64,000 nt of DNA from Algoriphagus yeomjeoni (lineage in GTDB: Bacteria > Bacteroidota > Bacteroidia > Cytophagales > Cyclobacteriaceae). Within the stretch, counting starts at the first letter, position 1, and each line of letters opens with the position of its first letter. Shown piece after piece: positions 8,242-15,663 of the stretch. Position numbers and translations under genes: made by a program. The notes beneath the pieces are model-generated. The model saw only the letters and a list, made by a program, of their open reading frames with translations, made no database searches and had not been told where the DNA came from. The stretch is from the NCBI RefSeq assembly GCF_003259505.1, contig NZ_QLLK01000002.1, positions 1 through 64,000 on the forward strand, written 5' to 3'.

Positions 8242-8949
8242 TTAATTTTTACGGCTTAAAAAATTTAAATATAAACTTTTGATTGAAGCTGGCTTAACTT
8301 TTAGCAAAAAAAGAGCGAATGCTGTAAAATTAGCAAGCTGAACTTTTAGCCAATTATTATCCATGTACTTGCGAGCCGAAACTGTCATTTCGTATGAAAG
8401 AACATGAAAATCAGATTTTTGTCGTATCCTTCTTACAAGTTCAAAATCTTCCATAATAGTGAATGATTCATCAAATCCATTCAACTTATTAAAAAATGAT
8501 TTTTCTATAAATAATGATTGATCTCCACCACCTGAGAACAGGCTGTTGAACCTCGTAAACCAGGAATTAGCCTGCAAAAAAATGGTATCGGCATCAAATC
8601 TGTAACGAAAACAACCAACTCGTTTTCCCTCAGCTAAACTTCGTAAGATGATCTTCGCGAAACTTTTGACAGGTCTTGTATCCGCATGAACAAAATATAA
8701 AATATCTCCTTTGGCTTTTTGTGCTCCAAGGTTTAATTGGCTGGCTCTGCAGCGGACTAAAGAGCGTACTAGGATAGCACCATAGGACTCAGCAATAGCT
8801 AAAGAATTGTCTTCTGATCCTCCATCTGAAACTATAATTTCTGATAATATATCCCCTCCATGCTCATTGAGAAAAGGAAGCAACTCTTTCAGATTTGCTT
8901 CTTCATTTAAACAGGGAATAATTACAGAAATCCTATTTATCTCAGTCAA
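8242..8949 (-). CDS. TIGR04283-type family 2 glycosyltransferase (arsenosugar cluster)
   Basis: 235-residue GT2 protein with the N-terminal I-I-P-C-L-N-E-E nucleotide-sugar motif, D-G-G-S-x-D-N-S, and an H-A-D-T metal-binding motif around residue 110. Length and motifs fit TIGR04283, the glycosyltransferase associated with radical SAM ArsS in arsenosugar biosynthesis. The best start is a TTG overlapping the preceding stop codon by 8 nt, since no ATG lies before the catalytic core. A hydrophobic C-terminal segment suggests membrane association. It is predicted to work on an arsenic-containing glycosyl intermediate; that role rests on gene association rather than biochemistry. Confidence 0.85.
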   Translation of the reverse strand: MTEINRISVIIPCLNEEANLKELLPFLNEHGGDILSEIIVSDGGSEDNSLAIAESYGAILVRSLVRCRASQLNLGAQKAKGDILYFVHADTRPVKSFAKIILRSLAEGKRVGCFRYRFDADTIFLQANSWFTRFNSLFSGGGDQSLFIEKSFFNKLNGFDESFTIMEDFELVRRIRQKSDFHVLSYEMTVSARKYMDNNWLKVQLANFTAFALFLLKVKPASIKSLYLNFLSRKN

Positions 8950-9565
8950 CTCTTCGCTTTATCGAATAATTCTTGATGTTATTTTCCAGTACTACCTTTT
9001 GTAACACACCGCCTTCGTAATAGAATCGGTTCATACTTCCATTCACATCGATTTCGTAAACGCCTTTTTCAATCTCACGAACCGTAGTTAGCATTCCAAA
9101 ATTTTCAGAAATCAGCACATCACCGGGCTTTGGTTCATGGAAGTACAACCTAGCGGTGCTTCCTTTAATTACCCGATTGATTGGTTCTTCATTGTGGAAT
9201 TTATAGGAATTGGCATCCACATCGTAATGGTCCTTATTCCATACAACAGTCGTTACAAAATTCCCTCTATTAGAGTCCGAATTGGTAGTAGCCTTCATTA
9301 ATTGACCATTTGCATAGTGGGCTTTCTGGAGAAATTCCACATGGATTTTACCAAAAAACCAAAACTCCACATTGCTGTGGATCTGATAATCCTCGCCTTT
9401 GGCTGAGGTGGTTTTATCAGCTTTCATAGTACCAATCGTAAATCCAGCAAGGACAATGTCATAGCTATTCGTTTTAGTTTGGCTAAAGCCATTCAAACTC
9501 AATCCAGATAAAAGTGAAAAGAGTACTAGTAGAAAACTTACAGACTTATAGACTTTAGATACCAT
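8942..9565 (-). CDS. DUF6134-family secreted protein in the arsenosugar operon
   Basis: 208-residue protein with a clear signal peptide (M-V-S-K-V-Y-K then a hydrophobic stretch ending G-F-S-Q). The ATG at 9565 was chosen because longer forms run into the upstream gene and would bury the signal peptide. The mature part is beta-rich (repeated W-F-F-G, Y-F-H-E-P-K-P-G-D motifs) and looks like DUF6134, a family of unknown function. It sits between the two glycosyltransferase-type genes of the arsenosugar operon, overlapping the next one. An export-side or envelope role for the pathway product is possible but unproven. Confidence 0.78.
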   Translation of the reverse strand: MVSKVYKSVSFLLVLFSLLSGLSLNGFSQTKTNSYDIVLAGFTIGTMKADKTTSAKGEDYQIHSNVEFWFFGKIHVEFLQKAHYANGQLMKATTNSDSNRGNFVTTVVWNKDHYDVDANSYKFHNEEPINRVIKGSTARLYFHEPKPGDVLISENFGMLTTVREIEKGVYEIDVNGSMNRFYYEGGVLQKVVLENNIKNYSIKRRVD

Positions 9566-9678
9566 ATAGTTGAGGAAAGAAATTTCAGGTGTGATTAGGA
9601 CCTTTTTTGAACGAGTAAAATCTGAATTAAGATGGCTGGTTTCTCTTAATTTAACCAAATATAAGAGAAATAGATAGG

Positions 9679-10275
9679 TTAAATTTTGTCCTTGAACCTG
9701 TCCCAATCTTCTTCATAATCCACATCGGATAATTTAGGAAGTAGCGCATAGGAGATGAAATTACTATCAAGATAATTCATAGTTAATGATGAAACTTCAT
9801 CCGTACTCCAAGGTATGCCCTCGAATAAACCTGGGATAAATTTCTGCATACCGAGAAGATAATACCCTCCGTCATGCGCTGGCCCTATGACCACTTCATG
9901 AGTATTCAACTTATTAAATGCTTCAGAAATCAATTCTGACGTTATCTCTGCACAATCTGTTCCTATTACTAAAATGCGATTAAATTTCTCTTTAAACAGT
10001 TGATCAAAGGCATTTCTCATTTTCTCACCAAGATCATCACCTGACTGAAGTTCAAATCTGTAATCAGTTGTTGGATATTGAGCAAGGTCCTGCTCCACGA
10101 AACTCGAAAAAAACAAGAGTTTTTGGGCTGGACTTTGAGAGGTAATTCTATGAGTGTATTTCACCAATCGCTGGTAGGCATCGTAGGCTGCTTGATCACC
10201 AATACTGTCTGCAAGTCTTGTTTTCACCTTACCTAACTCAGCATTTTTTTGAAAAATAATAATACAATCTTTCAT
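9679..10275 (-). CDS. TIGR04282-type (DUF2064) glycosyltransferase, arsenosugar biosynthesis
   Basis: 199-residue protein of the DUF2064/TIGR04282 family. It begins I-I-I-F-Q-K-N-A-E-L-G-K-V-K-T-R-L, the conserved nucleotide-binding N-terminus, and has I-G-T-D-C near residue 95 and G-P-A-H-D-G-G-Y-Y-L-L-G. The ATG at 10275 was preferred over a longer in-frame start because the extra 17 residues only re-read the end of arsS; the arsS stop and this ATG are separated by a single base. In this pathway such proteins accompany ArsS and are called arsenosugar-biosynthesis glycosyltransferases. The exact reaction is not established. Confidence 0.9.
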   Translation of the reverse strand: MKDCIIIFQKNAELGKVKTRLADSIGDQAAYDAYQRLVKYTHRITSQSPAQKLLFFSSFVEQDLAQYPTTDYRFELQSGDDLGEKMRNAFDQLFKEKFNRILVIGTDCAEITSELISEAFNKLNTHEVVIGPAHDGGYYLLGMQKFIPGLFEGIPWSTDEVSSLTMNYLDSNFISYALLPKLSDVDYEEDWDRFKDKI

Positions 10276-10276
10276 C

Positions 10277-11329
10277 CTAAGCAGTAGTTCCCCCACAACT
10301 TGAACCTGCTCCAGCAGTGCACCCAAAGCAGTGATTTTTAACGATTATTTCACGTGAAGTAAGTGATTGCTGATTCCAATCTCTTATGTGTTGTGAATCT
10401 TCTGATGAAACTTTTAGCTCAAGCATTTGATTAAAATCACAATCATATAAGTATCCATCCCAGCCTACAGAAATGGTATTTCTACACATCACTCCAGCTG
10501 CAGCTACTGGATTATAGCTTTCTATCAGCTTTTCCATGTAAGCTTCATAATTATTGCTTCTCAACAAATATTCAAGAAAGCGACTGATTGGGAGATTGGT
10601 GATAGTGAAAAGTGAATTGAAGGTAATTCCAAAATTGTCAGAAAGACGCTTTTTAAATTCTGCTTCTAAACCACTTTGGGCTGCCGGCATAAATGCACCG
10701 GAAGGATTATAAACCAAGTTCAAAATCAAACCTGAACCTTCCACCCCATAACCTTGCACATTGAGCAATTTGAGTGCTTTGATAGATTTATCAAAAACTC
10801 CATCTCCCCGCTGGGAATCTGTTTTCATCGCAGTAAAATACGGTAAGGAAGAAGCAACTTCTATCTTATTATTTTTAAAGAATTCTGGCAAATCATGGTA
10901 TTTCGGATTCGCAAGAATGATAGTAAGGTTACATCGTACAATTAGTGTAATCTCTGAATCAATAGCTCTTACCTGCTCTACAAACCACCTGAAATCTGGA
11001 TTCATCTCAGGTGCACCGCCCGTAAGATCAATCGTATTTATTTCGTGATTTCTGATGACTTCAAGACATTCTTTCATCGTCTCGCGAGTCATGATTTCTT
11101 TGCGATCAGGTCCTGCATCCACATGACAATGTTTGCAAACCTGGTTACACATTTTTCCCAAATTGATTTGAAGTACTTCAATTTGGGTAGGCTTTAATGG
11201 GAATAGATTTGAATTCTCAAGTTCAGAAGCAAATCGATCTCCCGAAAAGCCTGGCATATCGCTTTCCAAAATTTGAATTTCTTCCTCTGAACTAGAGAGT
11301 CGGTGATGTTGTGCTTTGAGTGATTTCAT
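10277..11329 (-). CDS. arsS: Arsenosugar biosynthesis radical SAM protein ArsS
   Basis: 350-residue radical SAM enzyme. The 4Fe-4S motif C-N-Q-V-C-K-H-C lies at residues 61-68, followed by the usual T-G-G-A-P-E-M-N SAM-contacting segment. The C-terminus is Cys-rich (C-F-G-C, then G-S-S-C-G-G before the stop), characteristic of TIGR04167 (ArsS). Some family members have selenocysteine there; here it is ordinary Cys. ArsS is reported to convert methylated arsenic with a 5'-deoxyadenosyl group into arsenosugar precursors. It is the second gene of the operon, 3 bp after the CMD gene. No arsenite methyltransferase arsM is present in this window. Confidence 0.92.
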   Translation of the reverse strand: MKSLKAQHHRLSSSEEEIQILESDMPGFSGDRFASELENSNLFPLKPTQIEVLQINLGKMCNQVCKHCHVDAGPDRKEIMTRETMKECLEVIRNHEINTIDLTGGAPEMNPDFRWFVEQVRAIDSEITLIVRCNLTIILANPKYHDLPEFFKNNKIEVASSLPYFTAMKTDSQRGDGVFDKSIKALKLLNVQGYGVEGSGLILNLVYNPSGAFMPAAQSGLEAEFKKRLSDNFGITFNSLFTITNLPISRFLEYLLRSNNYEAYMEKLIESYNPVAAAGVMCRNTISVGWDGYLYDCDFNQMLELKVSSEDSQHIRDWNQQSLTSREIIVKNHCFGCTAGAGSSCGGTTA

Positions 11330-11332
11330 TTA

Positions 11333-11665
11333 TTACATTGAAATTTCCTTCACTTTATTCATCATTTGGGTGGCATGAACGAGCGAAGCTCCGCCCCTGA
11401 TGGCTGCTGCTACATGCACTGCTTCCATCATTTGTTCCTCATCGCAGCCTTTCTCCATTGTATCTGTAGTGTATGCGTCGATGCAGTATGGACACTGTAT
11501 AGCATGTGCCACGGCAAGAGCGATTAAAGATTTTTCTCTGGCAGTCAGAGCGCCTTCGGCAAATACCTCTCCATAATAATCAAAAAACTTGTCTGCAAGA
11601 GGCTTTTGAAATTCGCCTATTTTACCAAATTTTTTGAGATCTTCTGGATTGTAGTAAGTTTTCAT
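11333..11665 (-). CDS. CMD/AhpD-fold arsenosugar-associated peroxidase-like protein
   Basis: 110-residue carboxymuconolactone-decarboxylase fold protein with the AhpD-type redox motif C-P-Y-C-I-D-A-Y (about residues 57-64) preceded by A-V-A-H-A. Together with arsS immediately downstream it matches the arsenosugar-biosynthesis-associated peroxidase-like family (TIGR04169). It is the first gene of the operon, facing a 1-Cys peroxiredoxin across a 188-bp divergent intergenic region. No clean TANNTTTG box was seen there. It probably acts as a thiol-dependent peroxidase or reductase for pathway intermediates (inference). Confidence 0.88.
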   Translation of the reverse strand: MKTYYNPEDLKKFGKIGEFQKPLADKFFDYYGEVFAEGALTAREKSLIALAVAHAIQCPYCIDAYTTDTMEKGCDEEQMMEAVHVAAAIRGGASLVHATQMMNKVKEISM

Positions 11666-11853
11666 AAGTAAAGGGTGTTTTGGTGTAGTATTTATTTACG
11701 AAGTAAAAGAAGTAACTGGACTTACAACCCTCATTTTTCCAAATGGGTTTAGCTTAAATGATTTTTTCACAAAGATTTTGAAATACATGAACTGAAAGCA
11801 TATGGGAGCGTTATAATGATGAATTAATAAAGAACTTTTAAAAAATAAACGAC

Positions 11854-12489
11854 ATGGCATTACGACTAGGCGATACGGCCCCAAACTTTACGGCCGATAC
11901 CACAGCAGGAAAACTTGATTTTTACGAGTATTTAGGGGATGGATGGGGAATTCTATTTTCACATCCAGCAGACTATACTCCAGTTTGTACGACGGAACTA
12001 GGGACTGTAGCTAAGCTCAAGGACGAATTTACAAAGCGGAATACTAAGGTGATGGCCTTGAGTGTGGACGGTGTAGAAAGTCATAAAGGCTGGATTTCCG
12101 ATATCAATGAAACCCAAAGTACGAATGTGAACTTTCCAATTATTGGTGATGAGGACAGAAAAGTTTCTGAATTGTATGATATGATTCATCCAAACTCGAA
12201 TGAAAACTTTACTGTTCGCTCCGTATTTGTGATTGGAAACGATAAGAAAATCAAGCTGATTATCACATATCCAGCTAGTACCGGAAGAAATTTCGAAGAA
12301 CTACTTAGAGTGATTGATTCGCTTCAATTGACGGCTAACTACTCTGTAGCTACTCCGGCTAACTGGAAGCAAGGAGAAGACGTGGTCATCGCTCCAGCAA
12401 TAAAGGACGAGGATATTCCTGCCAAATTCCCTAAGGGACATAAAGTGATCAAACCTTACTTGAGAACCACCCCACAGCCAGACTTATAA
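11854..12489 (+). CDS. 1-Cys (Prx6-type) peroxiredoxin
   Basis: 211-residue thiol peroxidase of the Prx6 branch. The active site P-V-C-T-T-E-L lies at about residue 45 after S-H-P-A-D-Y-T, and the long C-terminal domain ends with a K-G-x-K-V-I-K-P-Y-L-R-T-T-P-Q motif typical of Prx6. The resolving Cys is absent. It reduces hydrogen peroxide and organic hydroperoxides in the cytoplasm. It is divergent from the arsenosugar operon, and a perfect inverted-repeat terminator follows 13 nt after its stop. It is probably monocistronic. Shared control with the arsenic genes is possible because the intergenic region is short. Confidence 0.94.
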   Translation: MALRLGDTAPNFTADTTAGKLDFYEYLGDGWGILFSHPADYTPVCTTELGTVAKLKDEFTKRNTKVMALSVDGVESHKGWISDINETQSTNVNFPIIGDEDRKVSELYDMIHPNSNENFTVRSVFVIGNDKKIKLIITYPASTGRNFEELLRVIDSLQLTANYSVATPANWKQGEDVVIAPAIKDEDIPAKFPKGHKVIKPYLRTTPQPDL

Positions 12490-12502
12490 TTCAGTGATAA
12501 TG

Positions 12503-12540
12503 AATCAAAAAAGGCTTCCGAATGGAAGCCTTTTTTGATT
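12503..12540 (+). terminator. Bidirectional terminator between peroxiredoxin and DUF1330 gene
   Basis: A perfect 17-bp inverted repeat (AATCAAAAAAGGCTTCC and its complement) surrounds a GAAT loop, with A-tracts and T-tracts on both sides. It serves the converging genes on either side. Confidence 0.9.
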
Positions 12541-12558
12541 CATTCTTGCGAAGTGAAT

Positions 12559-12843
12559 TTATGATTCTATCAATAGAAATTTAGCATTAGCAGCACCTTC
12601 CCGCACAGATTTAGCATGTTGATATCCTTCGGAATTATACCAAGCTTCAGCTTTTTCTTTGGTAGGAAACTGTAGCATGACGAGTCGTTCGTGATCCCAT
12701 TCTCCCTCCAATACAGTTACAGGATTTCCGCGTAGAACAAATTTTCCCCCAAATGCAGACACTGTCGCAGGAGTCAGTTGCTTATAGGCATTGTACTTTT
12801 CAGGATCTGTGATATCAACTTCCACTATTACAAAGGCAGGCAT
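12559..12843 (-). CDS. DUF1330 family protein
   Basis: 94-residue dimeric alpha/beta-barrel (ferredoxin-like) protein of the DUF1330 family, with the typical start A-F-V-I-V-E-V-D-I-T-D-P-E-K-Y and the G-G-K-F-V-L-R-G and W-Y-N-S-E-G-Y motifs. Members are small cytoplasmic proteins of unclear function, sometimes compared with monooxygenase-like folds. It stands alone between the peroxiredoxin and the TolC-type gene. Confidence 0.88.
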   Translation of the reverse strand: MPAFVIVEVDITDPEKYNAYKQLTPATVSAFGGKFVLRGNPVTVLEGEWDHERLVMLQFPTKEKAEAWYNSEGYQHAKSVREGAANAKFLLIES

Positions 12844-12917
12844 AAAATCAGATATTTGGTTTCAATTTAAATTACGGTAACTATCTAATACTGGATTTAG
12901 CATAGCAAGTATCTAAT

Positions 12918-14306
12918 TTACTCAAATCCTACACCGGCAGCAAATCTAGTCTTGGCATAAGTAATTTTTCTTTTAGATAATAATTCATTCAAGGTAACTC
13001 GGGAACTGAAGACAGAAACCTCCCTGCTATTGACTAAAAACAAGCTACTCTCTCCTATCTCAAACCTTCTCAATTCCCCTTGAAGTAACATCTGTAAAGC
13101 AGCTACATTTCTGGTGTATGTGCTAATCTGATCATTTACTACATTCCAACTATTGAGCTCATTCTCAAGTTTTGTGCGAAGCTGAAGTTCTTTCAAGTCT
13201 CTAGAATTTTGTTTAAAATCTATTTTGGCCTCCGCCAAACGCATGCCTCCTCTAGCTTTTCTCCACATCAGTGGCGTATAAACAGTCAATCCCCATTTGT
13301 AATTATTTTCAAAAAAGCCTGTCTGATCAAATTCATTGAGATTCTCTGTTAGAAAATTATACTTCAGTTTTACTACAGGAATAATCTGTTGGGCTTTAAG
13401 GCGTCTTTCCACGTCCAAACTAGCTAATTCAAAATCTGCTAACATTAATTCTGGATGATCAGCAATCAAAATCCGCAATTCCTCCTCATTTAGAATCAGA
13501 GGCTGATCCGAAAATAACTCCTCTGGCTTAATCTGAGCGTCTAATGCAATCGGATTTCCAGAAGCATCCCAAAGAAAATTATTGAGATCCTGTGTCCGCA
13601 TGAAAAGCTCATTTTCGGCCTTTTGCAGGTTGTATTCCCTGTTCAAAAGTTGTGTAGCAGCCTCTACTGTATCTATAGCAGGAAAATCTCCTTGCTCAAA
13701 ACTAATCTTGATGCCCCTAAACCTAACTTTGGCTAGTTCTACACCTTCCGCTTGCAATTCCCTATTTGCAAAAGCCAAAGACCAATTCCAATAAGCTCCG
13801 GTTGCCTGTAAATACAATTCATTTAGAAGCCTTTGACGCTCAGATTCGGTGGATTGCTGATAAATCTGAGCCTTTCTTAAGCCAGCCCTTCTATCATCCA
13901 ATATTAATCCTTGGCCAAGGTTAATCGATGCACCAGCAGAAAGCAATCCTCCAGTTGGAACAGAATTTTCAGGATTTAGGTATTGACCAGTATTCTGCTC
14001 AAAAGCTCCGTTGAGTTCTATTCCAGCCCAAGTTGGGATAGAAATCCCTGCCTCTCTTTTATCATAATAGGCCTTTTCGTCGTAGCTTTTCTCGTCAAGA
14101 TTACCGTACACTAAAGGGTCAAAAGCGCCCCTTGCAGTTCGGACTTCCATATCTCCCATGGTAAGCATAATATCTGCTTGGGCAGAAATAGGATGATAAG
14201 ATTTCACCCATTCCATATACGCCTCAAACCTCAATGTATCAGTATCTTGACCATAAGTGATTAATCCATAGATTAAAAGTAAGAAAGTAAAAAATAATCT
14301 TTTCAT
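12918..14306 (-). CDS. TolC-family outer membrane efflux protein
   Basis: 462-residue outer-membrane channel component. A Sec signal peptide ends Y-G-Q at residue 20, followed by long amphipathic helices with heptad character as in OEP/TolC proteins (about residues 150-260 and 330-445). Its start overlaps the HlyD stop by 4 nt, so the two are translationally coupled. It would form the outer-membrane exit of a type I or tripartite exporter with the adjacent HlyD and ABC proteins. It is the last gene of the TetR-ABC-HlyD-TolC operon. Substrate unknown. Confidence 0.9.
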   Translation of the reverse strand: MKRLFFTFLLLIYGLITYGQDTDTLRFEAYMEWVKSYHPISAQADIMLTMGDMEVRTARGAFDPLVYGNLDEKSYDEKAYYDKREAGISIPTWAGIELNGAFEQNTGQYLNPENSVPTGGLLSAGASINLGQGLILDDRRAGLRKAQIYQQSTESERQRLLNELYLQATGAYWNWSLAFANRELQAEGVELAKVRFRGIKISFEQGDFPAIDTVEAATQLLNREYNLQKAENELFMRTQDLNNFLWDASGNPIALDAQIKPEELFSDQPLILNEEELRILIADHPELMLADFELASLDVERRLKAQQIIPVVKLKYNFLTENLNEFDQTGFFENNYKWGLTVYTPLMWRKARGGMRLAEAKIDFKQNSRDLKELQLRTKLENELNSWNVVNDQISTYTRNVAALQMLLQGELRRFEIGESSLFLVNSREVSVFSSRVTLNELLSKRKITYAKTRFAAGVGFE

Positions 14307-15658
14307 TTCTGTCCTTTTGCTATTTGTTCTTTCTCTTTTCTGGTGTAGAAATCCGCAGGGAAGCCATTTAATTGACGCCAGAGTTCATACCAAACAGGTA
14401 CATCATTAAGTAGGGCGATTCCATCTGCTCCAGAACCTACACGCAAGACTGATGGCCAAGGCTCCTCCTCTGGATCTTCAGCTACCAGCACTCTGAACTG
14501 ATTAGACTTTCCTGCAAACTGATCTACAGCTACTATTACACCTCCAAAAGTACCATTGGAAATTCTAGGCCATCCTGTAAAAACAATTGCTGGCCAGCCA
14601 TCAAAGATAAACCGTACTTTTTTCCCTACTTCCATCAGCGGCAAATCCACCGGAGAGATAAACATCTCTACAGCGAGCTTACCATTTGACGGTACGATAT
14701 TTACTATTTGATCACCTTCTTTGATGGTCTCTCCTAGCCCTACTTGAATTGCTTCTGCTATAAATCCATCCTGAGGTGCCAAAATATGTCTAAATCCTGT
14801 TCTGGCTTCATAGTTGGAATATTGATTTTCCAGTTTTGTGGCTGAGCCTTCAGCATCATATTGGCTGGATTGAGCTGTGAACATATCAGATTCTGCTTTA
14901 GAAAGCTTGTCTCTAAAGTCGTTATCTATCGCATCAAGCTCCAGCACTGCTGAGATGTAGGAATTTCTACTACTCAGCAAACTATTTTCTGCACCAATGA
15001 CACTAGCCTGCACTTCCTGAAACTTAAGTCTGCGGGTTTCTAGATCAGTGAGTGAGCGTAGTCCTTCTTCATATAGTTTTTCTGCTCTACCCAATTGTTT
15101 CACTCCGATTTCAAAATTTACTTTGGCCTGCTCAAACCGAATACTATCCGATTCTACTTTCAACTCGGCCATTTCCAGCTTGTTTCTAGCCTGCTCTTTT
15201 CTCAGAATATTATTTCGCTTCAAAGCTTCTATCTGACTCTCCAAAGCCTTAACTTTTTCCTTGTAAGACAATGCAGATAAGTTTTTGGCCTGTACTTGTA
15301 GCTGCGTTCTAGGCAGAAGCAAAGAATCGAAATACTCATCTTTCACTTCTGTGATACTCACAATCGTATCTCCTTTGGAAACAAAAACACCTTCATTCAC
15401 ATACCATTTTTCTATTCTTCCGGCAATCACCGATTGAATAGTCTGAGCCCGGTGCTCTGGCTGTAGCATCGTCACATAGCCTTTGGAGCGGATATACTGG
15501 GTCCAAGGAAGGAAGAGTATAAGGAACACTACGCAGCAGGACACAAAAAGAATCCTAACTCTCCTTTTCTTTTGCTTGCTCGCAACAGTCATCTTGAGGC
15601 TTTCTGTATGCTCAAAATGACTTCTATCCAAGATTTTATTTTCAGAGATATTTAACAT
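14303..15658 (-). CDS. HlyD-family membrane fusion protein
   Basis: 451-residue periplasmic adaptor. It has a cytoplasmic N-terminus, a single membrane anchor at about residues 33-52 (V-R-I-L-F-V-S-C-C-V-V-F), a split biotinyl-lipoyl domain (R-A-Q-T-I-Q-S-V-I-A-G-R-I-E-K-W near residue 85; A-P-Q-D-G-F-I-A near 300), a long coiled-coil hairpin in between, and a C-terminal beta domain. It bridges the inner-membrane ABC protein and the TolC channel. It lies 5 bp after the ABC gene. Confidence 0.92.
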   Translation of the reverse strand: MLNISENKILDRSHFEHTESLKMTVASKQKKRRVRILFVSCCVVFLILFLPWTQYIRSKGYVTMLQPEHRAQTIQSVIAGRIEKWYVNEGVFVSKGDTIVSITEVKDEYFDSLLLPRTQLQVQAKNLSALSYKEKVKALESQIEALKRNNILRKEQARNKLEMAELKVESDSIRFEQAKVNFEIGVKQLGRAEKLYEEGLRSLTDLETRRLKFQEVQASVIGAENSLLSSRNSYISAVLELDAIDNDFRDKLSKAESDMFTAQSSQYDAEGSATKLENQYSNYEARTGFRHILAPQDGFIAEAIQVGLGETIKEGDQIVNIVPSNGKLAVEMFISPVDLPLMEVGKKVRFIFDGWPAIVFTGWPRISNGTFGGVIVAVDQFAGKSNQFRVLVAEDPEEEPWPSVLRVGSGADGIALLNDVPVWYELWRQLNGFPADFYTRKEKEQIAKGQK

Positions 15659-15663
15659 TTTAC

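Noticed and set aside
10761..11048. Plus-strand open frame opposite arsS
   Set aside because: Antisense to conserved radical SAM residues, no start context or domain.
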